A stretch of 64,000 nt of DNA from Strongylocentrotus droebachiensis (GCA_035222895.1 JAVYIG010005329.1:1-64000), one strand, 5' to 3'; positions 40,812-53,000 are shown, counted from the stretch's first letter. The notes: generated from the letters alone by a model not told the origin. Made by a program: numbers and translations.

Positions 40812-41216
40812 CGGCAGTGGCGGATCTAGGGGCGGGGGGCCGGACCCCTTCCACTGGCCAAAAAACAGGTAAATTTAACCTTTAACAAAACAAAAAAAGA
40901 CGGGTCCCTTTCCCCTGGCTCAAGGGGGCAGGCGCGTAGCCAGAGTTTGATATTTGGGGGGGCACATACATGTAATCGATCGAGGTCAAAAAAAGGGGTC
41001 TACAAAATTTCAACCGATCCTGGAAATTTTAGGGGGGGGCACATGCCCCCCCCCCCCCGTGCCCCCCCCCCCCCCCCCCGTGGCTACGCGCCTGCAAGGG
41101 GGGGAGGTTGAGTAAAAAACAAAATTAAATTGTGCCCCTCCCCCTCCCCCTGCTTATTCGCCGCTGAATATTTTTTTCCCTATTGCTCCCTTGCCGCCGG
41201 CTGGATCCGCCCCTGT
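40812..41216. mobile_element. outer element with GGCGGATC ends enclosing 40931-41094
   Basis: GTGGCGGATCTAGGGGCGG at the left and CGGCTGGATCCGCCCCTG at the right are inverted. A separate left end, GTGGCGGATCCAGGGGG, is at 42852. Confidence 0.6.
40931..41094. mobile_element. short MITE with CAGGCGCGTAGCCA ends
   Basis: CAGGCGCGTAGCCA at 40931 and TGGCTACGCGCCTG at 41081 are perfect inverted ends. The interior is G/C homopolymers. Confidence 0.9.
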
Positions 41217-42219
41217 AATCTTCCATAGTGACACGGGGGGGGGGGTGGTGAGGATCGATGGCAAAGGGAGAGGGCGGGTTGCATTTGGACGGTGCCGCTG
41301 TGAGTATTCGTACAGCTCCCCCCCCCCCCCCCTCCCCACCTCTCTATCTCTTGATCATATTTTTCTGTTGTTGATTGAAATCAATAAAGTTTGAATTTGA
41401 ATTTGAAATCCCATCCCATATCTTGTCGGCCATGCGCATGAGATCGGGAGTACCGGCGATCAAGTCATCAAGATTCGACTTCCACCGTATAGGCCATGGG
41501 CGGATCCAAATCGAGAACAAAAAGTCATTCTGTTACATATAAAATCATTGATTTTGATATCATAATAATTACAAACAACACATTAAAATAGCAACAACAA
41601 CAAATATATTACAAATCATAACATTGAATGAAGAAGATAATAAAAATGTTCTCCCTGCCCCACCCCCTCCGGCATGCACCTGCCCGAGAAACCTAGTCTC
41701 CCACCCCTGTGTATCCCCCTTCCTACCCCCACACTGCTCACCCCTCCTAACCCCTCCTCCCTCCCAAACTACCTGATTTGCGATGGTGAAAACACAAGGG
41801 CGAGTTCAAGAGTGGGGGGCACCAACTAAAATAGGGCACTTACAAAGAAAAATCTCAAACCGAAAATATACCATTTTTTTAGACATTATTATATACCCCT
41901 ACATTTTGATGACATTATCAGGGATGATTTCAATATGTGTTTCTTTTTATACATCGTACAAAATACTTTTCAGTTGGGTGTGATGGTCTGAATAGTCATT
42001 TGCGAGCGAGCGAGGAAAACATTTAAGAGGTCATTTGTTGTTAGGGCTCAGTGCTAAAAATTGCAACATATAAGGAAAAAACAATCCTGATTGGGAAATA
42101 GCAAATTCTCATAACGGAATACAAAACAAACCTTTGATAAGTAACATAATTATAATTATAAATGCGGGCGAGCGTGGCGAGCAAGCTTTGGGGAAAATTT
42201 GTCTTAGTCTCTTTAAGGG

Positions 42220-42850
42220 CACGTTTGATGATGAGAGGAAAGGGGACCCTTATCAAAAGGGGGAAGTGACACTTATTAGTAAAGAAAAAAGGAGCACGTG
42301 TCAAAGTACAAAGTGTAATTATCAGAGGTGAAAATGGGGCACTCACCAGAAATGAAAAAAGGGCATTTGTCGACGGGAAAGGGGCACCCATTAGATTTTA
42401 ATAGAGCCATGTATAAGAGGTGAAAGGGGGCATTTATGAAAAGGGTATAGGTCTTATTAGAAAGGAAAAGGGCAAGTATCCTTGTTTAAAGGGAAATTAT
42501 CAGAGGTCAAAGGGGTACTCGTCGCACCAGGAAAGGGGCGCTGACCAGATATCACAAGGGAAACTTATGATAATAAAAAGGGGCACGTATAATAAAGGAA
42601 AATTTGCATTTGTTGAAAGAAAAGGGTCAGATTTTAATAGAAGCATTTTTTTTGTATGTGAAAGGGATCTTTTATGAAAAGGCAGAAATAGCTTTTATTA
42701 AAAAGAAAACGAGACAAATGTTAACATAAATGAGGCTCTTATCAGAGATGAAAAGGGGTAATTATTGGAAGGGGAAGGGGCACTTATTATAAGGAAAAGA
42801 GAATTTATCAGAAAGGAAAAAGGGCAGCTAATAAAGGTGAAAAGGGGCAC
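42220..42850. repeat. 630-bp degenerate minisatellite
   Basis: About eighteen units of roughly 30-40 bp of the type AAAAGGGGCACTTATTAGA with variable inserts; strongly purine-biased. Confidence 0.85.
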
Positions 42851-43139
42851 TCATCCAGTGGCGGATCCAGGGGGGCCGGGGGCCCGGGCCCCCCTCCCCC
42901 TGGTAAAAAAAAATGTGTAAAAACACGTGAATGTTACCTTATGGGGGGGATGGACCCCCCCCCCCGGCGCTCAAGGGGGGGGGGTGCAACATTTTCGAGT
43001 GCTCACTACTCCCCCCCCCCTCCTCCCACTGAGCGACTTTTCGGCCGGCGCAATTTTCAAATTTTCAGGAGAAAAACAAATTGGGCCCCCTCTCCTAAGA
43101 AATCCTGGATCCTCGCCTGCACTCATCAAAGATGAACAG

Positions 43140-44545
43140 AGCATTTAGCTTTTTGTCCCAGCTCCCCCCCCCCCACCCCCCCCCCCCCCCCCCCACCGGG
43201 ATCGGACGGACCGCATTCATCTTCCCAACATCTCGGGTAAAGTGGTACTTTTCGAATTGTAAAAAAGGGAGTGTATTTGACTTTTCACCCGGAGATTTCT
43301 TTAAAAAGGTTTTTTTCTTTCTTTGTCTCTCTCTTTCTCTTTGGACTCCTGAGAAATTAAAAAAGGGGATTATAAAATATCTTGATTATCATAGATAGGT
43401 ACATTGAGTAGTGTTCCAGATTAAGGGGGGAGGGGGGGGGGGGGGGTCTCCAAGGAAAAAATACCCGCGAAAGTGGGGTTCAGAAATGTTTGCAGTCGAT
43501 CATCATGAGATAAGGGTTGCTTTCAAAGGGAGGGACCAAGCATAAGCTTACCCTAAATAACACTGAGTGGGGGAGGGGGCCGGGCTTTTACAGTTCACTC
43601 TTTTCAATTACATTGCCTGCATGCTGTTTTTATATAAGGTACTCTTTTTTTTTCTCGTTTTGGATATTTTAATAGAACTGTGAAAATGGGGCAACGGGGG
43701 AGTAGCAGAGAGGCAAAAAGAAATAAATTACAAAGTCATGTACGTGTTATAGGCTACAGGTCCGAAGCCACCAGGGGTGCAATACACTGTAGATGGAAAA
43801 CCCCACGGGACCCCCAGACCACATTTTCTGTTCTTATATTTTACAAAACAATTCATCTCTGTTTAATAGTACCATTTATTTTGTTTTGTGTATAAACATT
43901 TATTTTGTGTATAAACATTTAACAATGTTAACGTATGAAATATGAAAAAAAAAAAATGAAAATGAACTAAGACCCCACAAAAGTCCTGCTGTTTTGCCCC
44001 TCCGACTATTCTAAAATATAGTTATAGAGAATGAAGGATATATTAAGAAATAATCCATTGTCAACAAAATATCGAGAATTCAAGACCCTGCATGTTTATT
44101 AAAAAAATTAATTTGAATACATTTTTTGGAGGGGGAGGGGGGGGGGGTGTAATTGGAGGGCATTGGGTTCTTGCACTGGATAAGTATATCATGCATTATT
44201 ATTTTTGTTGTTATACCTTTAGTTTAATTAAGTGTCGATTACTATTTAATCGACTTTTGTTTTAATTTCGTCACTCAAAATTGTAAAATGATTGTAAAAA
44301 GTGTTACAATTTTGTTATCATCTCTGTATTATGCAGAAGAGACATGTGTAATCCTTTGTTGAACAAAAATCGTTTTTAATTTGATAGCTTTCGTTTTCTT
44401 AACTTGCCATCTCGTACCTTTTTTTAGTGTAAAAAGCACGTTAACTTTGATAACCTTCGCTCTTTGTAGTTTATTCTTGTTATCTGAAAAGGAAGAAATG
44501 GCTTTAATTATAATATTAATACCTCCCCCCCCCCCCCCCCCCCCG
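43140..44545. other. intergenic stretch with poly-C/poly-G runs
   Basis: C runs at 43165-43195 and 44523-44545, G runs at 43424-43446 and 44130-44148. No gene evidence; short frames are low-complexity. Confidence 0.6.
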
Positions 44546-44563
44546 CAGAGAGTCGTCCAGTGA

Positions 44564-44571
44564 GAGTCGAC
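44564..44571. repeat. left target-site duplication of the THAP element
   Basis: GAGTCGAC, identical to 49929-49936. Confidence 0.9.
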
Positions 44572-44629
44572 CATAGAGATATATACTTAATAACACTAGA
44601 GGGCGTACTCGCTCAAATTGCTGTGCGGA

Positions 44630-44946
44630 CCTGGGGGGTGTTTCACAAAGATCCAAAGTAGAACTTAACTCTAAGTTGGACTTAAAAATTATGGACAGCC
44701 ATTGGAGTCTTAAAATGAAATATATTCAAAAGCAAAAATTCAAGTATTTTTGACTTTTTATAAATTCCACATCCAGAACATGAAATCTCCTTGATGATAG
44801 AAAATATGAATGATTTGAATAAACAGTTAATGCCTTTCAAAATAACTTTTAAACAATATTTTCAAAGATGCTAATGGCTTTCCATAATTTTTAAGTCCAA
44901 CTTAGAGATAAGTTCAACTTAGGATCTTTGTGAAACACCCCCCTGG
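44630..44946. mobile_element. hairpin MITE nested in the left end of the THAP element
   Basis: GGGGTGTTTCACAAAGATCC / GGATCTTTGTGAAACACCCC, with CCTGG at both outer edges and an interior TAAGTTGGACTTAA mirrored. Same subfamily as 61159-61477. Confidence 0.9.
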
Positions 44947-45034
44947 AGCGGTGGCCGCCATTATTAAGGAGGGCAGAAAAACGAACGACCCAACAAGATG
45001 CTGTGCACAACATACGTGGAAAAATTTGGAGAAG

Positions 45035-46090
45035 CCAGGGGCCCGTTCCTACAAACCGTCATAAGTCTAACTTCTTGACTAAATCAGCGTTAGTGAGCAA
45101 CTTGTCCGCTACGTGTTTCACCAAGCCCTCTTTGCCAAGATCAACGACAACATCCTGACTAAGGACTTATGACGCCTCTGACACCGTCGTATCTCTGTCA
45201 TAACTATTTAGTCGATGGGCAGCGCCATCATATGTCATTTATTGGGTAGACTATGGCTGGCAAAAAAGGACAATAAATCTTCCAACTATGATTTTTCAAC
45301 ACATTCACTTAAACAGTGAGTTATCGTTTTTTGTATTTGATAATCTTATGAAAATATGCCATGTTTGTATTTAAGGATTTTCTCACTTAAATAAACTGAT
45401 TATACACCTTTATTTCCACATTGTAAACTCGTCGAAGGGATATGTATTTTGCCACGGCAGGCAAGCCATAGTTTGAAGTGTATTCTTTAGTTTTCAGACC
45501 CATATTGCTTTCGAGATAAATTCTATCTTCAAATGTGTAAAATGAATAGTTTAAAACATGTTTTTTTTAACGTTTTGAATGTTAAAGTTTTGTCATTTGA
45601 TTATTCAACTGACACCTAAAACATTGGACACAAACTTTATTACATCGTATTTTTCTAAGAATAATATATTGGTGTATTTTTATAAACTATCAAACGAAAA
45701 TATCCGGGGGGTACCCATCTCAAGAACTAAACTGATTCACCGGTCATGCAATGAAATACTCACAATTATATTTTACAAGTACTTCTATTGTATAATCTAC
45801 ACAAATTCGGTAGTATATTGCATCTCTTATTTCTTGGTATCATTTTCAATCTTTTTTATTACTAATTCATTTCAATAATTGCATTTCCCTTAATATTAAT
45901 TTTGTAATAATCCGGTGGTATTGTGACTAAGGCTAAGTCTCGGCTTCTATTCTCGCCGATAGTATCGATCTCACGAGATACTAGCTAGTAAGCTCTTCGT
46001 GAAACGGTTTAGGAAGATCAGAGACATCTCCGTAGCTGGCGGATAAAGTTATGACTGTCTTGTCGTTGGTTTCTAGGAACGAGCCCCTGG
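45035..46090. mobile_element. 1.05-kb foldback element nested in the THAP element
   Basis: CCAGGGGCCCGTTCCTACAA at the left; TTTCTAGGAACGAGCCCCTG at the right, inverted. Inner arms share GTCATAAGTCTAAC-type and TCCGCTACG/CGTAGCTGGCGGA pieces. It lies immediately 5' of the first THAP exon, separating it from whatever preceded it. Confidence 0.72.
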
Positions 46091-46094
46091 TTCG

Positions 46095-47510
46095 TGCGTT
46101 GCATTTGGATGTTCGAACCGAAGAAAGAAAGGGAACTGCATAATATTTCACAAGTAAGTTCTTCTCAATGTTATGTTGATTAATAAGGAGATTTTAGAGC
46201 TAAATATGTAGTTTATGCAGTGACTGTAGTCTGTACCCGGGTTGTCTCATGACAAGCCACCGCAGCTTCTGCAGCAGCGGAGCGCGCCGGTCCACGCCCG
46301 CCGGGCTGGGGCAGGCATGGGTTAAGGTTCTGGGGACGGTGATGGGAAAATTCTGCTGCGCTGGAGTCGCTCGCAACTCCAAGAGCCAGAGAGTCCAACT
46401 CGGAAATAAACTCCATGAGCTTGATTCTATTAAAGAAAAGTCTAGAATAAAATGATATAATTAATTTTATCTTATCTAATTTCAAGATAAAAATCAAATG
46501 TCAACTTCTTTATATTTTAACTAGGTCTAGACTAGACTCTAGATCTAAACTCTAGTCTCTAATTTCTAAAGCCCGAAAGGCAAAGCCAGGCTAGACAGAA
46601 ATAACCGTCTGATATGGGTCATTTCTTTAATAAAACTGACATTTGTTGGCATTCCCCATAATATAATCAGAGGTCTAGTGGAGCCAGACGCAGTCTCAGC
46701 TCAGTAGAACAACCGACGATATAGAGAGACTGAAGGTTTTGGTCTAAGCCAGGCTAGCCTGCCATATTTCACATCACAGGAATTATCCAACTAGGCTAGG
46801 CTAGCCTAAAAATCCCACCGCACACTACACTATTTCTATCAAATTTGTTTATGACTTGCTGACATCATTATTATTTTATTTATTAGGCTGGAAGCTGCTT
46901 TCAGTTTCAGTTAAAAATCACATGAAATAGCATGAATAGTAGAACAATTGTCATGTTATGAGAAAAAACTCATTATTGTTTCCATTTGCTTTTATTGTAA
47001 TGCAGGAATACACCCAAGAGAGGAAAGGATGTTACACACCACATCTCGTTCCTAGAGCTGTGCCTACTGTCTTTCCTGGACATCCTCCCTATAAACAGAC
47101 CCATGGCTCAAGACTCCCAGCAAAACCATGAACAACATCCGAAAGTGTTCCCGTGCCTCCAAAGAAACCCTATGACATTACAAAAAACATGACTATTCTT
47201 TTTCTGTCTGAGATGATTAGAAACTGAATATAACCAGACAGCAAGTGCAGGATGCCAAGAAACAGCTTAAAGTGGTGAAACAAGGTAAACAGGAGAGATG
47301 GAAAAACCAGGACTCTCTTGCAGGAAGCCCACAAAAGCAAGCTCATTAGCCAGGATCAGCTTGACCTACTTCAACACAACTTTGGAGAGAACGCATTTTC
47401 AGGGAAAAAAACCCAAAACATAGAACTTCATTCGAACAAACTACAAAGACAGATCGGTCTTTTATATTTTGCCTCTTGTCTGCATAGCTTATCCACTGGA
47501 TGATTGACTG
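46095..47510 (+). pseudogene. THAP-domain transposase (P-element/THAP9-like), decayed
   Basis: Piece 1 (46095-46153) reads CVAFGCSNRRKKGNCIIFHK up to a clean GTAAGT donor: the Cys-x4-Cys start of a THAP zinc finger. Piece 2 (about 47003-47128) contains LVPRAVPTVFPGHPP; AVPTxF is the conserved end of THAP domains. It is followed by a stop. Piece 3 (about 47305-47503) reads KLISQDQLDLLQHNFGE, then KLQRQIGLLYFASCLHSLST, like the helical region before the catalytic core of THAP9/P transposases. The middle of the THAP domain (second Cys and His) was not found. Frame breaks and stops make it non-coding today. Confidence 0.7.
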
Positions 47511-49906
47511 TGAAGCCGTTTAAAACTGGAGAGAGCTTTCAATAATCTTTTTAAAAAAACAGAACAATCTGAGACTTTTGTTCTGTGTAATGAAATAAAA
47601 TTCTTAGGACACATTGTGACAGTTGCACAACCTAACCATAATTTTCTGTTTGTTAACTTTACACTAAGGCAAACTAAAGTGGAACTTAGAAGAGTTGATT
47701 ACATTAGGGATTAAACAAAATGTACTTGAATTTTGAGTTGTTGTGAGGTACACTGTATTTGAATATTTACTATATAAGCTTCATAATTGTACCTGCTGTA
47801 TCTGATTCAGTTGCTATAATTTTTGCAAATTATTTGCACTCTACATGTGCTTTGATTCTGCAGGGTACAGTATGGATAACCTGAGATAAACATGTAGACC
47901 TTTTTTTATAACATTGTCTGGATTGCTATCAACCAAGTGATTTACATCATTAAAGATGAAAAGCAAGAAATTCACATCAAGTGAGCCCATTTTCAATAAA
48001 CGAGAAGAATTCACAGATGTGTGGCAATTGAAAAGCTTGTGTAATGCATAGTTGCACACCATATACACACCCATTGATCGTTTTGTACATAGGTTTGAAT
48101 TTTGTTCCAAAATGGAAAACTGCTTTTGAAGAGATTTAATAACAGAACAATTATATGGAATAATGTCACTAGATGTAAACCCATAAGATTGTGCACTCTT
48201 TGGCTTGTTGTATCTACTGTGTACATTTGAGGGTAATCAGTTTCAAATTTATTATTATACCTAATGAATAATGATGTCAAAAGACCATGTTACTATGAGG
48301 TTTCACTGAACAGTGTAGTGCAGTATCCTGAGATGTAAGTCTCTTCAAATATAGTTCTTCATAGCAATACAGGTGACTTGGAATATATATGATGAATTAC
48401 TATTTCTGGTTTGCATTTATTACTCCATGAAATGTCTTTGTATTATACTATTATTAGTAAATATGACACGCCTGCGTGCGCTTGGAGCCAAGACTAGTTA
48501 ATAAAGTGTTCGTTATCGCTGACATCTTGACACATAGACATTGGCCTCCTGACATTTATGTTTTGGGAGTTATTGTGGCGGTTTTGGGATGTGTAATGCT
48601 TGTCTTTGGTGGCGAATCAATTTGTCGTGGTTGTGTTGCCTATGATCCGTGACAGTAAATTTGGGGCTAAAATCTGAGGTGTTGTTTTTGCAATGTCTGT
48701 CCTTTCAATTGTGTTGTATTATTGCAGTATATATGTCCGATAAAATGTCAAAACTTAAATGCCTATGCTGTAGAATATCAACACACGTGTGCCGTGTGGT
48801 AATAAAAGGTTCATTTATTCATTTTTTTTCTTCAAATTTAATTATAAGTTTATTCTCTAAAACTGTTTGATGAAGAAAATAAGAAATACACTGTATCAAG
48901 GAGAATATTATTTATGGAGAAAAAAAGTGGTGTGAATAAATAATTATTACATCAATGATCAGCTGGTTTTAAAGAATATTCATATGTATTTATAGTAAAC
49001 TGTAACAAATTGAATTATTCTTTAAGACATATAGATATTTTATAGAGAATAGGTGAAAGACATAAGGTGTGAATTTGATATAAAATGAGTGAGAGAAGAA
49101 GAAAAAGAATGTTTGGATGGATGGATGAATGATTGGATGAGTAAATAACATATTTTTTAAAAAATAAATGTGTATAATTCTTTCCTTCCCCCTCTTCCTA
49201 TCTTCAGTATCGTCCTATATCTGCATTTCCATTATCTACCTATCCTTCTATATTATATCTATCCATCCATCTATTTATGTGTCTAGCTATCTACATAGCC
49301 ATCTCTATCCCAAATCTATAAGTATCAATCTGTTTATAATAGCCATAAACATATATATTACCTTTAAAGCGTTTTAAATCAATAAACCCTGGCTCTCATA
49401 ATAACTGAATTAGAAAGACACTGGCCCCCGGCATTGGCCCTGTAGCATAAAACTTTGTTTAATATCATGACATAAATATCAAATACTAGTCCCAAATGCT
49501 TGATTCTGATTGGTTGAAAGCCAAGTAATATTTAATGTCATAATATCACAGTTTTATATTGACAAAGAGGAAGAAAAATTGAAGATATACTGAAATATAA
49601 ATAGCTTTTTGTGTCCCTTTTACCTCACCATAACATCCGTAATTAATCTTGACCTACACCAGATACCATAACTGAGGCATGAGTAGGGTTCATGCATTAT
49701 GCAAAATACCACAATTATAACGTTTCATACTCGAAAACCGATAAATCAACCCGAAAAATGAAGCTTCACATTGCTTATCAGTAGCACAGTTTCGATGGAA
49801 CATCCGGGTATTTCTCGATGTTTTGCCCTCCTTAGTAATGGCGGACCGCGCTCCATGCGCGCACAGAGCTTTGAACGGGCGCGTATGACGAGTCCGCACT
49901 CTAGCC
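47511..49906. other. right part of the THAP element, no assigned coding
   Basis: AT-rich. Open minus-strand frames at 47841-48280 (e.g. KRSMGVYMVCNYALHKLF) are not recognised and could be another decayed insert. CTAT/CCAT tetranucleotide runs at 49225-49290. Confidence 0.45.
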
Positions 49907-49928
49907 TTATTAAGTATATATCTCTATG
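49820..49928 (+). promoter_or_regulatory. right end of the THAP element overlapping the IFT46 promoter zone
   Basis: Contains a YY1-type ATGGCGG (49838-49844) and a TATA-like AGTATATATC (49913-49922), about 100 bp before the IFT46 ATG. Position and motifs suit a core promoter, but the same bases are transposon terminal sequence, so promoter use is an inference. Confidence 0.4.
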
Positions 49929-49936
49929 GAGTCGAC
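49929..49936. repeat. right target-site duplication of the THAP element
   Basis: GAGTCGAC, directly after the right inverted end. Confidence 0.9.
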
Positions 49937-50023
49937 AAACCATAATCTCGTAATTTACGAGACTACATACCGGTATTTCTCGCGAGAGATAAATTCCTGC
50001 AAGCGAAGAGCGATCTTGCTCTG

Positions 50024-50056
50024 ATGGCGGATGACTCTGACGACGAAAAGCAAGGA
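50024..50056 (+). CDS. IFT46: IFT46 coding exon 1
   Basis: MADDSDDEKQG, resembling the vertebrate start MADNSSDE. Donor GTATGT. No in-frame Met upstream before the transposon end. The start codon lies within an ATGGCGG word. Confidence 0.88.
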
Positions 50057-53000
50057 GTATGTACAATTCTTTTTTTTTATCACCAATGTCATTGTCGTAT
50101 TATGATCATCTTTATTCTGTGTACGTACTGAATTCATGAAATTGTGTTGAATTTCATTAGATTCGTAAAAATTCAAATTTAACTTGGCGTGGGGCAGACA
50201 GAGACTTGCTCCGTTGTGGCGGCGGTAAGCTGTGGCTCCATTTCGCACGAGCGTTGCGTTGCTAAACAACGCGATGTCACTCGTACTCGTCGGACTGAGT
50301 TGAGCTGAGCAGAGATTAAATGGATTGCAATTGATGAGCTTTTAAATTCAATATTGTCAAAGTTAGTTCATTTAAAAATCCGGAAAGATCCAATAATACT
50401 GAATCGCTATTGCTGTTGACCAAATCAAACATGTTATTGTCTTTAGCCTAATCCCCTTTATTTGATTCAGAAATTATCATTTTTTATAAGTCATTCATGA
50501 CATTGACATTCACATTGTCATTTGTCAATAATAAATGTCATGAGTCTGACTGACATGTCCAGTGTCCAGGCCATGGCATTGACAAATGAATGTGTTGACA
50601 GCATTGTGCCTCATTTTGTGTGCACATTCGTACATGATGTTGAACTTAAAAAAGAAAAGAAAAGAAAAGCAACAAGTTGAGTCTGCTTGCTTCTGCAAAT
50701 AAATATTTTTATGATAGAGAGTCAATTAGTAATCAAACTCAAAGATGATCAGTAAAACAGTAGGGGCGCTGGTCTGAGAATGAGGATTGTCTGCAAAAAC
50801 GAGGATCTTTTTATAAACTAATAAAGAAGTCAACAATTTTACCTGTTATAATATTTTCTACATTTCAGACTAATGTGAGTATTAAATTAACCTACCTTCG
50901 GACGAATCGCTATAACCAAGTTCCTTTCACAGAAACAGTGGCATCACTCTATAACCCCCATAGCCCTGCTGGGCAGCCTCAAGATCTGTTTAAAAGTAGT
51001 TGAAAGTTGTCTTTATCTGTTGAGATAGATGATATTCCTTTTTGTGTCGTTGATATTACAGACTAGAATTGTGAGTAACCAACCTTATGATGAATCGCTA
51101 GAAGTTCCTGACGCAGAAGAAGTCGCATCACTCTACTCCCCCAGCCCTCGGCAGCCAGGTGCACTGCCAGGTGGACTGCTAGGTAACGCTATTAAACTCT
51201 TGTTGCATGTCACATGGTCTGTTCAGAGCCAGAAGAGTGTTAAAGCAGGGCTGCGTCTCACCAAACCGTCATAAGTACAAGTTGAGCGACATCCTATTGA
51301 AACGCGTGTTAAACTTAATACACGCATTTCAATGGGATGTCGCTCAACTTGTACTTATGACAGTTTCGTGAAATGCAGCCCAGGTGTTTAAAGATAAGGT
51401 TGAGTTCTGGTCAGGCGATTGCATTGTGAAAGCAACGTTGTGGAATCGATCAGAAAAGGTTGATCATCTAGCATATATGTATCAGTGACACTGCAAGGTT
51501 CTGGAATCAGCAAAATGATAAGAAATTTGGCCCAGTGTTGGTAAAGTTACAAGTAATGTCCACAGAAAGATGTATATGGGACTACACAATATCTATCCAG
51601 GCCGTATCGATATGATACTTTACCAAATATATCAATTAGAAGGCGGTTTCCTGGCAAAATTTGTATCATCACATATTAGTCAAAACATAAAGTCTTTGTG
51701 AAACACTGCCTTGATGTCCTCAAGAGGCACTTGTCTATTCTGATGTTATGTTTCATCGGCTTATCCAGGTCAGAACAGAGGCATCTCACCAGCCATGACG
51801 GAACAGAGTGATGACTTTGAGACGGGGCCCATGGAGAACAAGGTGATTACACAAATTCACTCCAAAATTATTCTATGTTTACCAGGGACAAAAACACACT
51901 AGGGCTCGTGTGAAGTTGCCCCCGAAATGCCAAAAAGAGCCCCCTGAAAATTTGCATAGAGTTCAATGCAAAACAAATTAAATAGTGTTATTTTCATGCA
52001 AGCAAGCTTGAAAAGTAGCCCCCAAAATTGTTTCCCCTGATGTTTAACCCAAAACCTTTTTCAATTTCTTTAAAGTGAGACTTCCTTTAATAGCAATTTC
52101 ATATTTTTCTACATTTTTTCTGGAACTTTTTTTGGGACCTTGATTTTTTCTTTTCAAGCAGATTTTTACTTTGAACACTCAATTGGAAATTGTCAGACAT
52201 CTGTCAAAGCTCTCCACTGTTAAGCTGATTTCAGCTCATTTCTTTTCAGGGGAAATAGTCTAAATGGACCAAATAATTCTTGCAGGATGAATAATAATAA
52301 TAATAGGTCACATTTATAACGCGCCTAATACATTGTTTCTAGGCGCAGAGATTTTAGGGAGATTGAACAGCTTTTTCTCTTTCTTAAGTTCCACATACTT
52401 GATCAAAAAGCATGCTTTACCAACCACCTGTTAAGAAAAACCACCAATTTATAAATACTGTATTTTGGTTTCCTTTAAAATGATACTTTTCATTGAAATA
52501 TAATAATAATAATACTATAAACATGTATTACCGAGTAGGCACTTAATACAGGTGTTTCTAAGCGCACCATTGGCTGACTAAAATTTCCAACCAAACTGAT
52601 TAAATTGTTTCCCTTAGGCGTTTTGTCTTAATCATTGAGGATTGGTATGAGTCTGTATGACATAATAATTTGTTTGGGGGAGAAGCTTGGGACAAGATCA
52701 AAATATATACGTTATGTACTGTGTAGTGTATCATGTGAGATGTTCTCTATGTATCTGTATGTTTTTGTTTTGTCTAGTCGCCTGATGTTAACCTAGAAGA
52801 GAATCCACACTTGGAGGTATTTAGGGATATACATGTTTATCAATCAATTAATAGTTGTGTTGCTCCGGCTTAACATCATTCAAGAAGCTAGTGATTGTGT
52901 TCCTTTTCACAGTTCATTCTTTCAACACAAAGCAGAGCTTCTCACTAACTTTTTTGGAAGGGGGACCAAGTTGAACGTTTGCCAATTTGTATGCACGAGC

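Larger units (their letters stand above)
44572..49928. mobile_element. THAP-transposase (P-superfamily-like) DNA transposon, decayed
   Basis: Seen: a perfect 22-bp terminal inverted repeat (44572-44593, starting CATAGAGATA; mirrored at 49907-49928), bounded on both sides by the 8-bp direct repeat GAGTCGAC. Homology between the ends continues inward about 115 bp (CCGCCATTA, AAGGAGGGC) once a later MITE at 44630-44946 is removed from the left end. Inside on the plus strand are THAP-domain and THAP-transposase pieces (46095-47510). Known: P-type elements carry THAP-domain transposases, have inverted ends starting CA and make 8-bp duplications. Inference: one P-like insertion 5.36 kb long, itself hit by two hairpin elements. 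An 8-bp duplication alone would also fit hAT; the THAP content decides. Confidence 0.82.

Noticed and set aside
45579-45878. 99-codon plus-strand frame
   Set aside because: Lies inside the nested foldback element, Ile/Tyr/Phe-rich from AT composition, no domain.
46213-46497. 94-codon minus frame and its plus-strand counterpart as the missing THAP middle
   Set aside because: No Cys-x2-His arrangement or conserved Trp on the plus strand. CG-rich insert of unknown type.
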